Shown: positions 1 through 7,019 of the stretch, in pieces
How the letters are laid out: every line of letters starts with the position of its first letter
How positions within the stretch are numbered: the stretch's first letter is position 1
Source of the DNA: Candidatus Cloacimonadota bacterium
GTDB taxonomy: Bacteria; Cloacimonadota; Cloacimonadia; Cloacimonadales; TCS61
NCBI GenBank assembly: GCA_030592835.1
Contig: JAUVIJ010000079.1
Coordinates: forward strand, 1 to 8,298
Direction: 5' to 3'
DNA: 8,298 nt
Made by a program: the position numbers and the translations under genes
The notes under the pieces: generated by a model
Databases searched by the model: none
Told to the model about the DNA's origin: nothing
Seen by the model: the letters and a program-made list of their open reading frames with translations, nothing else

Positions 1-66
1 ATACATACTATTCACAGGATTTTTTTTGTCCTGCATCAGTTTCTTGATAATATCATTATAAAACAT
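1..66 (-). CDS. Unidentified protein, N-terminal fragment (gene runs off the left edge)
   Basis: Reading the minus strand from an ATG at 66-64 gives 22 open codons to the window edge, beginning MFYNDIIKKLMQDK. The start is supported by a Shine-Dalgarno-like GAGGGG about 4-6 bases upstream (within 67-78 on the plus strand). An in-frame GTG lies 12 bases further upstream, but the purine-rich element lies between the two, which favours the ATG. The gene would be transcribed away from the allantoinase-like gene at 222. The visible peptide is Lys/Asp/Asn-rich with no recognisable motif or signal peptide, so no family can be given. It is too short to exclude a chance open stretch; the ribosome-binding site is the main argument for it. 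Confidence 0.4.
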   Translation of the reverse strand, partial: MFYNDIIKKLMQDKKNPVNSMY

Positions 67-221
67 CTTACCCCTCACAAAATAGTTTTCGAGGAAAAAA
101 AATCAAAAAATTAGTTAATTATACTATTATCTACTCCAGTACAATTTTGTCAAACTTCTTTTCTTATAAATAAAGATTGACATAATCAAAAATTATAGAC
201 AGAGATCAACCGGGGAATGAG
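67..221. promoter_or_regulatory. Divergent intergenic region with probable promoters
   Basis: This 155-bp AT-rich stretch lies between the left-edge fragment and the allantoinase-like gene and must hold the promoter for the latter. A consensus TTGACA is seen at 177-182, but no good -10 follows at 16-18 bases. A TTGTCA at 147-152 and a TATAAA at 165-170 are spaced only 12 apart. I therefore cannot assign a specific promoter. GGGGA at 212-216 is a plausible ribosome-binding site for the ATG at 222. An ATG at 217 is followed at once by an in-frame TGA and is not the start. Confidence 0.3.
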
Positions 222-1559
222 ATGAAGCTTATAAAAAACGCCGTGATATCCGATAAACAAGTATTGGTTAATATATTATTCAATGACAAGATCCGGAATA
301 TTGGTCACAAAATCCCAACAACTGAAGTTGATGAAACGATCGATCTCGAAGGGATGTTGCTTATTCCCGGTTGTATAGATGCGCATGTCCATTTCAATGA
401 TCCTGGATTCAACCAACGGGAAGATTTCCTCAGTGGGTCAACTTCTGCAGCCTGGGGCGGTATAACCACTATTGTAGATATGCCCTGCACATCCAAACCT
501 CCCGTCACAAATATAAAAAACCTGAATACAAAAGTGGAACATATAGATAAAAAAGCTGTTGTAGATTATGCACTCTGGGGAGGAATTCGTGGTAATGATA
601 TTCCCGTAAATCCAGAGATAATAGATAATCTCTGGAATGAAGGTGTTGTTGGATTTAAACTATACACTATCTCTGGTATGTCATCTTTTACTGAACTTTC
701 TTATAATCAAATTGAAGCAATCCTCACTTCATTCCCGGAATATCTGTTCGCTTTCCATGCTGAGGATAAAGATGTAATATCAGCTTCTCTCAATACCTAT
801 ACAAAAGAGCAACTTAGTAAACCTGAATACTATGTGCAAACCCGACCAGTAGAAGCTGAATTCACGGCAGTAGAGAAAATCCTGGAATTATCACAGAAGA
901 ACCGGATTCATTTTGTTCATATCAGTTCAAAAAAAGCCGCTCAATTGATCATCCGTGAAAAAAAACATCAGGATGTTACCTTTGAAACCTGTCCTCATTA
1001 TCTCGATTTTACAGCAGATGATATTCCTGCTTTGTTAGGTAGGATCAAAACTGCTCCTCCTGTTAAATTCCAAGCTGACAGGTCCTATCTAAGAGATACT
1101 CTTGCTCAGGGAACAATAGATTATATAACCACAGACCATGCTGGTTGTAATTATACTCGGGATAAACTCTATCATGATTTTTCGAGAGTTTACAACGGTA
1201 TTCCCGGCATAGAATTGATGATCCCCTACCTGTTTTCCGAATTCTATCTCAAAAATAAAGTATCGCTGGCAGAAATGATAAAACTGACTTCCGAGAATCA
1301 GGCAAAAAGATTGGGACTATATCCCCGTAAAGGTTCTCTCGAGATCGGATCGGATGCAGATTTTACAATCCTGGATCTCGGGAATCCTTTCACAGTAGAT
1401 GAAAACCGTCTCCATTCTAAAGGAAAATATTCTCCCTGGAATGGTAAAGAACTGAACTGTCAGGTTGCTATGACAATAATCAGGGGAAAAACGGTTTTTG
1501 AGAAAGATACAGGCATTTTAGTGAAATCTGGTTACGGAGAATGGGTTAAACCCAGATAA
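222..1559 (+). CDS. allB: Allantoinase-like cyclic amidohydrolase
   Basis: A 445-residue enzyme of the amidohydrolase superfamily (allantoinase / dihydroorotase / hydantoinase branch) that hydrolyses a cyclic amide ring at a dinuclear metal centre, expected in the cytoplasm. The full metal-ligand set is visible: H55 and H57 (HVH after PGCIDA), K146 in GVVGFKLY (the lysine that is carboxylated in the family), H179 (FHAE), H233 (VHISS) and D305 (TTDHAG). Other shared blocks are SRP-like QTRPVEAE (206-213), CPHY (257-260), GSDADF (376-381) and KYSPWNGK (402-409). After HVH it has FNDPG, as in allantoinases, rather than the HxHxR motif in which dihydroorotases place the substrate-binding arginine; this favours allantoinase, which opens allantoin to allantoate. 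Length is normal. No other purine-degradation gene is adjacent, so the substrate remains unproven, and a hydantoinase-like or atypical dihydroorotase role is possible. It stands alone, convergent with nrdG. Confidence 0.75.
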   Translation: MKLIKNAVISDKQVLVNILFNDKIRNIGHKIPTTEVDETIDLEGMLLIPGCIDAHVHFNDPGFNQREDFLSGSTSAAWGGITTIVDMPCTSKPPVTNIKNLNTKVEHIDKKAVVDYALWGGIRGNDIPVNPEIIDNLWNEGVVGFKLYTISGMSSFTELSYNQIEAILTSFPEYLFAFHAEDKDVISASLNTYTKEQLSKPEYYVQTRPVEAEFTAVEKILELSQKNRIHFVHISSKKAAQLIIREKKHQDVTFETCPHYLDFTADDIPALLGRIKTAPPVKFQADRSYLRDTLAQGTIDYITTDHAGCNYTRDKLYHDFSRVYNGIPGIELMIPYLFSEFYLKNKVSLAEMIKLTSENQAKRLGLYPRKGSLEIGSDADFTILDLGNPFTVDENRLHSKGKYSPWNGKELNCQVAMTIIRGKTVFEKDTGILVKSGYGEWVKPR

Positions 1560-1610
1560 TGCAGTAGATATTTTTAAATAGTAGCATTAAGCTTTAGGCT
1601 TATGGGTAAG

Positions 1611-2303
1611 TTAACGAATATTGAAATCAACTGCTTGTGATTGTAAGAGATTTTTCAGGATCTGCAATTTTTCTTGAGAAAGGGTGTGAGCAGTTTTGTA
1701 CTCTTCATCAAGGGTTCTGTCAGAAATGAATTTCTGTAAATAATATCTTTTGGCATTGCCGATCGAACTGCACATGGACTTAATCCCTTCCTGAGTGATA
1801 AGATGGTCAACCAATGTGCTTCTAAACTCATAATCTATGCTGGAATTCTTGATGATTTCTATACTTCGGGAAATCTTGTCCATATCAACCCAGGTTCCTG
1901 TAACAAGATGATACTTATCCGATGGACCTTTGATATCCATTGCCAGATAATCAACAAGGTCATACCTGATCAAATCCTCTAACATATCAGGATTGGTACC
2001 ATTTGTATCGAGCTTTATCAAAAAGTCTTTTCTCTTTATATTTTCCAGAAATCGGGGGAGGTTTTCCTGAAGAGTAGGTTCACCACCTGTAATTGATACT
2101 GCATCTAGTTTTCCCTTTCTTGTCTCCAGAAAAGATAAGATTGTCTGCGGAGAGATAAGATCGGAAAATTTATCCGGATTGACCAGATCTGGGTTATGGC
2201 AGTAGGGACAACGGAAATTACACCCCTGAGTAAAGATAATCGCACATAATTTACCTGGATAATCTATCAGGGAAAACCGTTGAAATCCGCCTATTTTAAT
2301 CAT
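1611..2303 (-). CDS. nrdG: Anaerobic ribonucleoside-triphosphate reductase activating protein (radical SAM, NrdG2-type)
   Basis: A 230-residue radical-SAM enzyme that uses a [4Fe-4S] cluster and S-adenosylmethionine to install the glycyl radical on NrdD. The cluster motif CxxxCxxC is C28, C32, C35 (CNFRCPYCHNP), and the SAM-contacting GGEP follows at 73-76. The N-terminus GGFQRFSLIDYPGK is characteristic of the longer activase type (about 230 residues) rather than the shorter E. coli-like NrdG (about 155). A lysine-rich DTNG segment (98-101) and MDIKGP (152-157) match the radical-SAM barrel. The start lies 10 bases after the nrdD stop, so the two are surely cotranscribed. I see no good Shine-Dalgarno sequence before it, which suggests translational coupling to nrdD. 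The gene ends 51 bp from the stop of the convergent amidohydrolase. Partner identity is inferred from the adjacency with nrdD. Confidence 0.92.
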   Translation of the reverse strand: MIKIGGFQRFSLIDYPGKLCAIIFTQGCNFRCPYCHNPDLVNPDKFSDLISPQTILSFLETRKGKLDAVSITGGEPTLQENLPRFLENIKRKDFLIKLDTNGTNPDMLEDLIRYDLVDYLAMDIKGPSDKYHLVTGTWVDMDKISRSIEIIKNSSIDYEFRSTLVDHLITQEGIKSMCSSIGNAKRYYLQKFISDRTLDEEYKTAHTLSQEKLQILKNLLQSQAVDFNIR

Positions 2304-2313
2304 AGTATGCAGA

Positions 2314-4392
2314 TCATTCTGCTATTTTAAAGGGTTTACGCAGGTCAAATTCTGCTTTTTTGCCTTCGTTCCACTGCTGGACAGGACGCAGATAGCCAAC
2401 GACCCGGGAATAAACCTCACAATCAGCATGGCAGAAGGGGCAGTTGAAATGTTCCCCCTCAATATAACCATGATTCTTGCAAACACTGAAAGTAGGAGTA
2501 AAAGTAAAGTAGGGTAAATGATAATTATCACAGATCTTGTTCACTAAATTTTTGACAGTCTCGATATTTTTGACTCTTTCCCCTGCAAAGAGATGCAATA
2601 CAGTACCACCGGTGTATTTTGTCTGGATCTCATCCTGCAGGTCAAGGGTCTCGAAGATATCATCAGTATAATTAACAGGTAGATGGGTCGAATTAGTATA
2701 GAAGGGTTTATCACCTTCATTAGCAACGATAATATCCGAATACTTCATTTTATCGATACGAGCCAGTCTGTAGGTCGCCCCTTCGGCAGGTGTAGCTTCC
2801 AGATTATAATTATTTCCTGTTTCCTCCTGGAATTTAATTAGAATATCTCTCATAAAATTCATGACTTTCAGGGTAAATTCCTGACCGCTATTACTGGCTA
2901 TATTCTCTCCAAGAAGATTAAGACAGGCTTCATTCATTCCAATAAGTCCGATAGTTGAAAAATGATTTTTCCAATATTTATCAAATCTTTCCTTTATGCC
3001 CCTGAGATAGAATTTAGTATAAGGATAAAGATTGTTAGCAGTAAGTTTTTCCAGTATTTTTCGTTTGATCTCCAAACTCATTTTCGCTTTATTCATAGCG
3101 CTTTTTAATTTCTCAAAAAAAACATTCTCATTATTTGATAGATATGCCAATCGGGGCATATTAATTGTCACTACTACTATTGATCCTGTAAGAGGATTTG
3201 CCCCAAAAAGACCACCCCCGCGTGCCTCCAGTTTTCTGGTATCCAGACGTAATCGGCAACACATTGAACGGGCATCTTCAGGATCCATGTCGGAATTAAC
3301 AAAATTTGAGAAGTAGGGTATACCATATTTAGCCGTTACTTCCCATAAATCATTTAAAACAGGATTATCCCAGTCAAAATTCTTTGTTATGTTATAAGTA
3401 GGTATCGGGAAAGTAAATACTCTCCCTTTGGCATCTCCTTCGCTCATGACCTCCAGAAAAGCTTTATTTAAGATATTCATTTCTTCTTGGAAGTCGCTGT
3501 AATTTTCTTTCTGGAGAACCCCACCGATTATTACAGGAGAATCAGCATAAGTTTTAGGAATAATAAGGTCCAGGGTAATGTTGGTGAAAGGTGTCTGAAA
3601 GCCAACCCGAGTTGGTATATTAACATTGAAAATAAATTCCTGCAGAGCCTGCCTGACTTCATCATAATTCAAGTTATCATAGCGAATGAAAGGAGCCAGT
3701 AAAGTGTCAAAATTCGAGAACGCCTGGGCACCGGCTGCTTCTCCCTGTAATGTATAAAAGAAATTAACTACCTGCCCCAGGGCACTACGGAAATGTTTTG
3801 CAGGTTTACTTTCAACTTTACCTCTCGCCCCTTTAAATCCTATTAAAAGCAGGTCTCGAAGATCCCAACCAACACAATAAATGGAGATCTGCCCCAGATC
3901 ATGAAGATGGTAATCTCCGTTAATGTGACCTTCTCTGATATCAGGAGGATAGATCTTGTTCAACCAGTAGATCTTGCTGACTTCGGAAGCTATGTAATTG
4001 TTGAGACCTTGAAGTGAATAAGCCATGTTGCTGTTTTCTTTTACCTGCCAGTCCAGTTTTTCCAGATATTTATCGATCAGGTCTATTTCAGCATTGGATA
4101 CTATTTCTCGCAACTGGGTGTGTTGATCACGATATAATATATAGGATTTGGCTGTTTTAGCAAAAGCTGAAGACAGTAATACCTGCTCGACAATATCCTG
4201 TATCTCCTCGACGCTGGGTATCCTCTTATCAATTAATTGCTGAGCCAGGTTTATGACCTGAAGTGTTAATCTTCTAGCAATTGCTTCGTCAAATTCCTGG
4301 GTGATTTTACCTGCTTTTAAAATAGCATAGGTAATCTTGTTGACTTCAAACTTGACTATCTTATTATCCCGCTTCCTGATAAATTTAAACAT
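2314..4392 (-). CDS. nrdD: Class III anaerobic ribonucleoside-triphosphate reductase
   Basis: A 692-residue, oxygen-sensitive glycyl-radical enzyme that reduces ribonucleoside triphosphates to deoxyribonucleotides in the cytoplasm. Domains in order are an ATP-cone (about 1-95: FIRKRDNKIVKFEVNKI then VEEIQDIVEQ and AKSYILYRDQ), giving allosteric activity control by ATP/dATP, and then the ten-stranded barrel. A conserved Cys is C173 (IYCVGWDL). The putative thiyl-radical loop is RSMCCRLRLDTRKLE, with C378-C379. The family block NLEATPAEGATYRLAR is at 530-545. The C-terminal zinc site has C638, H641, C651, C654 and C658 as possible ligands. The glycyl-radical loop is RVVGYLRPVQQWNEGK with G666. 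All expected catalytic features and the usual length are present, so it looks intact. The ATG follows a weak purine stretch (AGAGAGA, about 4401-4409). It is followed 10 bases later by its activase gene, and nrdJ lies 272 bp upstream on the same strand. Confidence 0.96.
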   Translation of the reverse strand: MFKFIRKRDNKIVKFEVNKITYAILKAGKITQEFDEAIARRLTLQVINLAQQLIDKRIPSVEEIQDIVEQVLLSSAFAKTAKSYILYRDQHTQLREIVSNAEIDLIDKYLEKLDWQVKENSNMAYSLQGLNNYIASEVSKIYWLNKIYPPDIREGHINGDYHLHDLGQISIYCVGWDLRDLLLIGFKGARGKVESKPAKHFRSALGQVVNFFYTLQGEAAGAQAFSNFDTLLAPFIRYDNLNYDEVRQALQEFIFNVNIPTRVGFQTPFTNITLDLIIPKTYADSPVIIGGVLQKENYSDFQEEMNILNKAFLEVMSEGDAKGRVFTFPIPTYNITKNFDWDNPVLNDLWEVTAKYGIPYFSNFVNSDMDPEDARSMCCRLRLDTRKLEARGGGLFGANPLTGSIVVVTINMPRLAYLSNNENVFFEKLKSAMNKAKMSLEIKRKILEKLTANNLYPYTKFYLRGIKERFDKYWKNHFSTIGLIGMNEACLNLLGENIASNSGQEFTLKVMNFMRDILIKFQEETGNNYNLEATPAEGATYRLARIDKMKYSDIIVANEGDKPFYTNSTHLPVNYTDDIFETLDLQDEIQTKYTGGTVLHLFAGERVKNIETVKNLVNKICDNYHLPYFTFTPTFSVCKNHGYIEGEHFNCPFCHADCEVYSRVVGYLRPVQQWNEGKKAEFDLRKPFKIAE

Positions 4393-4436
4393 AAAAAGCT
4401 TCTCTCTATATATTTTTTCTGTTTTTCCTGTGCTTT

Positions 4437-4470
4437 AAAAACCGATAACTTCCTGAAATTTAGTAAGTTA
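4437..4470 (-). promoter_or_regulatory. Candidate weak leader hairpin upstream of nrdD
   Basis: On the minus strand TAACTT (4470-4465) and AAGTTA (4451-4446) form a 6-bp inverted repeat with a 13-base loop. TCGG and then five T follow (4441-4437). It sits 45-78 bases ahead of the nrdD ATG and so would lie in the 5' leader if transcription starts near the upstream TTGACA element. The stem is AT-rich and probably unstable, so an attenuator role is only a possibility. The same TAACTT arm is also part of the repeated motif described at 4461-4472. Confidence 0.2.
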
Positions 4471-4472
4471 CA
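4461..4472 (-). repeat. Second copy of the operator-like motif in the nrdD leader
   Basis: Minus-strand TGTAACTTACTA here matches TGTAACTTATTA at 4527-4538 in 11 of 12 bases. The copies are in the same orientation with starts 66 bases apart. Repetition of the motif within one 272-bp intergenic region is consistent with two binding sites for one regulator, although at this AT content a chance match cannot be excluded. Confidence 0.35.
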
Positions 4473-4523
4473 GACCTCTATCATAGGCGGGATAATCTGT
4501 CACAATTTCTGTTACTTGTTAAA

Positions 4524-4539
4524 GTGTAATAAGTTACAC
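4524..4539. promoter_or_regulatory. Palindromic operator candidate overlapping the putative nrdD promoter
   Basis: GTGTAATAAGTTACAC is a perfect 6-base inverted repeat around a 4-base spacer. On the minus strand it lies 4 bases downstream of a consensus TTGACA (4549-4544), where a -35/-10 spacer would be, so a bound protein would block RNA polymerase. It overlaps an 8-base palindrome, ACACGTGT (4536-4543). Another GTGTAA half-site is at 4581-4586. It does not match the NrdR box (which begins ACAC and ends GTGT), nor the FNR (TTGAT-N4-ATCAA) or CRP consensus. The best -10 match, CACTTT at 17 bases, is poor, so the promoter itself is uncertain. Confidence 0.45.
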
Positions 4540-4618
4540 GTGTTGTCAAGTTAGAAATTATGGAGCATTGACTATTAATTGTGTAATCAACTTAAATTTT
4601 GAACGTTTAGGTACATCT

Positions 4619-4655
4619 AAAAAAATTTCCGGTAAGATTAATGTGATATCTCCGG
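4619..4655 (-). terminator. Probable intrinsic terminator after nrdJ
   Basis: Ten bases past the nrdJ stop the minus strand reads CCGGAGAT, a 9-base loop, then ATCT-TA-CCGG. This is an 8-bp stem with a 2-base bulge, followed by AAA and seven T (plus-strand A run at 4619-4625). The hairpin plus T-run is a recognisable Rho-independent arrangement in the expected place. It suggests that nrdD-nrdG has its own promoter rather than relying on read-through from nrdJ. The bulge and the AAA between stem and T-run weaken it. Confidence 0.5.
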
Positions 4656-4664
4656 TCTTTAAAA

Positions 4665-6917
4665 TCAACATTTTGTCCACCCGCAGATATTGCATTTCAT
4701 ACAACCTTCGCTATGTTCAATATTACTTCCACAATCCGGACAGGTTCCATTGATCTTTTTCGAGTTACTTTTGCTTTTTACTTTTGTCATATTCTGATTG
4801 ATTTCATCGATATTTTTTTCCGAATTCTGTGAAATCTGCAGGAATGTATCCAGAGATTTTGCCACACTATCACCACAGGATGTAACCATTTCCCCCTGAT
4901 GCCACATGGGAGAAGGGCATCTTATACCTCTCAATTGCTTGATAATAGAGGTCACTTTGACATTGGAACGCAAACATAATGATACGAGCCGTGCTATAGC
5001 TTCCAGTTGAGCTGAAGCACATCCTCCCACTTTTCCCATCTGTGTGAAAAGTTCACAGGGTCCGTTTTCATCTGAATTAATGGTTACATATAGATGTCCA
5101 CATCCTGTTTCGATCTTCTGGGTAACGCCAGTTGTAACTGCAGGTCTCTGCCTGGGAGCGACTCGATTTCCATTTAACTCGCTTTTCAGTTTTTTGCCGA
5201 CATTTAGGACTTGATTGTCTCTACTGCCGTCACGGTATACGGTCACACCCTTGCATCCGCTTTCGTAAGCAAGTTCATATGCCATTTTGATATCTTCCTT
5301 TGTAGCATTATTAGGAAAATTTATGGTTTTAGAAACTGCATTATCAGTATATTTTTGAAATGCTGCCTGCATCTTGATATGCCACTGAGGACTGATATCA
5401 TGAGCTGTTACAAACACTTCGCGAATTTCTTCCGGAATTTCTTCCATCTTGGCTATGCTACCTATTTCAGAAACTTTTTCCATCAATTCTTCAGAGTACA
5501 AATCAGCTCTTTTAATTGCTTTTTCGAAATAGGGATTTATATACAATAATTTATCCCCATCCATAACGGATTTAACATAGATAAGGGAAAACTGGGGTTC
5601 TATTCCGCCTGAAGTATTAGCGATCATACCGATTGTTCCAGTCGGTGCAATAGTAGTTGTCGAGGCGTTGCGAATTCCCTTTCCTGCTATCTCCTCTCTT
5701 AATTTCTGCCAATCCAGATTATTGTTACTACGGATCAAATTCCCTTTTTCATAAATACTTCCTTTGAAATTGGAAAACTTCCCTGATTCAACTGCCAGTT
5801 CTATTGATCTTATCTTGGAATAATAATCAATATACTCCATGATTTCTTCCGCAAGGTCGATAGCTTGATCACTATTATAGGGAATTTTCATCTGATAGAG
5901 GACATCCGCCCAACCCATGATACCCAGACCGATCTTGCGATTTGATTTTACCACTTCCTCAATCTCGGGCAGAGGAAATCGGGATCTGTCAATAACATCG
6001 TTGAGAAAGGAGACGCTGTCTCTGACAATCATTTTTAATGTATCAAAATCAAATTTGCTGTCTTTTACAAAAGCTGACAAATTTATCGATCCCAGATTAC
6101 AAGCTTCATTAGGAAGCAGAGGTTGTTCTCCACAGGGATTTGTAGAATCGATCCTTCCAAGTTGGGGTGTAGGATTGAATTTATTTATCCTATCAATAAA
6201 GATGATACCCGGTTCGCCATTTCTATAGGCCATATCAACGATAAGATCAAAGACTGCTCGGGCTTTAACCTTATTAACGATTTCCCGGGTGTAGGGAGAG
6301 ATCAATTCGAAATCTATATCATCATGAACCGCTCGCATGAATTTTTCTGATAAGCCAACACTGATGTTGAAATTTGTTAGATCATCGGGGTTCTCTTTGC
6401 AAGTTATAAACTCCAGAATTTCCGGATGATCTACATTCAGAATAGCCATATTGGCACCCCGCCTGGTTCCACCCTGTTTAACCGCATCTGTGGCGGCATT
6501 GAAGACTTTCAGGAATGATAACGGTCCACTGGAAACACCTTTCGTACTCCTGACACGAGCATTGGCTTCCCTCAATTTGCTAAAATTGAACCCTGTTCCT
6601 CCTCCACTTTTATGGATTAAAGCTGCATTTTTTATAGTATCGAATATTCCTTCCATACTATCTTCTATCGGTAACACAAAACAGGCAGATAATTGCTGGA
6701 GATCATTCCCGGCATTCATCAAGGTTGGTGAATTAGGTAGAAAATAACCGGAATCCATTAATTTAAAATATTTTTCTTTTTTGGAAACATCTCCTCCACT
6801 AATATTAGAAGAAACCCTATCCAAAAGTTGTTGCCAATTTTCTATCGGTCTTCCCTGATCGTCCTTCTTGAAATACCGTTTATTAAGCACAGCCAAGGCA
6901 TTTTCACTTAAATTCAT
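4665..6917 (-). CDS. nrdJ: Class II (adenosylcobalamin-dependent) ribonucleotide reductase
   Basis: A 750-residue enzyme reducing ribonucleotides with a thiyl radical generated by homolysis of adenosylcobalamin; it is oxygen-tolerant and oxygen-independent. Active-site motif NPCGEQPL has N260, C262 (thiyl cysteine) and E264. The substrate-reducing disulfide pair is C79 (LSACFVLP) and C273 (EACNLGS). GGGTGFNFS is at 105-113 and the phosphate-binding ASTTTIAPTGTIG at 418-430. About 595-690 is a TSCPD domain (TGCGHLYVTIN, GGCASAQLEAIARL, GIRCPSPMWH), which is typical of NrdJ rather than class I NrdA. A Lys/Ser/Asn-rich linker (about 697-723) leads to a C-terminal zinc-ribbon-like tail with C726, C729, C739, C742, C745 and C750; the last pair probably shuttles electrons to the active site. 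There is no N-terminal ATP-cone, so overall activity control would differ from NrdD. GGAG four bases before the ATG is the ribosome-binding site. No cobalamin riboswitch is visible upstream. Confidence 0.96.
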   Translation of the reverse strand: MNLSENALAVLNKRYFKKDDQGRPIENWQQLLDRVSSNISGGDVSKKEKYFKLMDSGYFLPNSPTLMNAGNDLQQLSACFVLPIEDSMEGIFDTIKNAALIHKSGGGTGFNFSKLREANARVRSTKGVSSGPLSFLKVFNAATDAVKQGGTRRGANMAILNVDHPEILEFITCKENPDDLTNFNISVGLSEKFMRAVHDDIDFELISPYTREIVNKVKARAVFDLIVDMAYRNGEPGIIFIDRINKFNPTPQLGRIDSTNPCGEQPLLPNEACNLGSINLSAFVKDSKFDFDTLKMIVRDSVSFLNDVIDRSRFPLPEIEEVVKSNRKIGLGIMGWADVLYQMKIPYNSDQAIDLAEEIMEYIDYYSKIRSIELAVESGKFSNFKGSIYEKGNLIRSNNNLDWQKLREEIAGKGIRNASTTTIAPTGTIGMIANTSGGIEPQFSLIYVKSVMDGDKLLYINPYFEKAIKRADLYSEELMEKVSEIGSIAKMEEIPEEIREVFVTAHDISPQWHIKMQAAFQKYTDNAVSKTINFPNNATKEDIKMAYELAYESGCKGVTVYRDGSRDNQVLNVGKKLKSELNGNRVAPRQRPAVTTGVTQKIETGCGHLYVTINSDENGPCELFTQMGKVGGCASAQLEAIARLVSLCLRSNVKVTSIIKQLRGIRCPSPMWHQGEMVTSCGDSVAKSLDTFLQISQNSEKNIDEINQNMTKVKSKSNSKKINGTCPDCGSNIEHSEGCMKCNICGWTKC

Positions 6918-6966
6918 ACTACTCCAGCCAAATAAAATTCATCGAAACGCTAACTGGTTATATATC

Positions 6967-6978
6967 AATCAGTTACAC
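6967..6978 (-). promoter_or_regulatory. Operator-like motif upstream of nrdJ, shared with nrdD
   Basis: Minus-strand GTGTAACTGATT matches GTGTAACTTATT in the nrdD palindrome (4528-4539) in 11 of 12 bases, in the same orientation relative to the gene. It ends 50 bases before the nrdJ ATG. Only the left half of the palindrome is conserved: the right half is TTGATA instead of TTACAC. The site lies inside a second inverted repeat, TAACTG (6951-6956) and CAGTTA (6970-6975). Confidence 0.35.
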
Positions 6979-6985
6979 TTTCAAT

Positions 6986-7019
6986 TAGCAATTATCTATA
7001 TTTGATTTTAGAATTGCTA
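6986..7019. repeat. Inverted repeat in the nrdJ promoter region
   Basis: TAGCAATT (6986-6993) and AATTGCTA (7012-7019) are perfect 8-base inverted copies separated by 18 bases. The repeat brackets the candidate -10 of nrdJ (7005-7010). It could be a dimer-binding site with half-sites about two and a half helical turns apart, or a chance AT-rich pairing. No T-run follows on either strand in a way that would make it a terminator. Confidence 0.3.

Noticed and set aside
1588..1602. Small hairpin TAAGC-TTTAG-GCTTA between the convergent allB and nrdG stops, considered as a bidirectional terminator
   Set aside because: The stem is only 5 bp and no proper T-run follows on either strand, so it is not distinguishable from chance.
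4536..4543. ACACGTGT as an independent operator
   Set aside because: It shares ACAC with the longer 6-4-6 palindrome, and an 8-base palindrome alone is weak evidence. It is noted only as part of that site.
4568..4753. Plus-strand open frame of 61 codons spanning the nrdJ-nrdD gap and the end of nrdJ
   Set aside because: It overlaps the conserved zinc-ribbon end of nrdJ antisense and has no recognisable motif; the conserved reading is on the other strand.
5211..5549. Plus-strand open frame of 112 codons antisense within nrdJ
   Set aside because: It lies wholly inside a well-conserved nrdJ segment. Its hydrophobic, Phe-rich translation is the usual shadow of an AT-rich gene read backwards.
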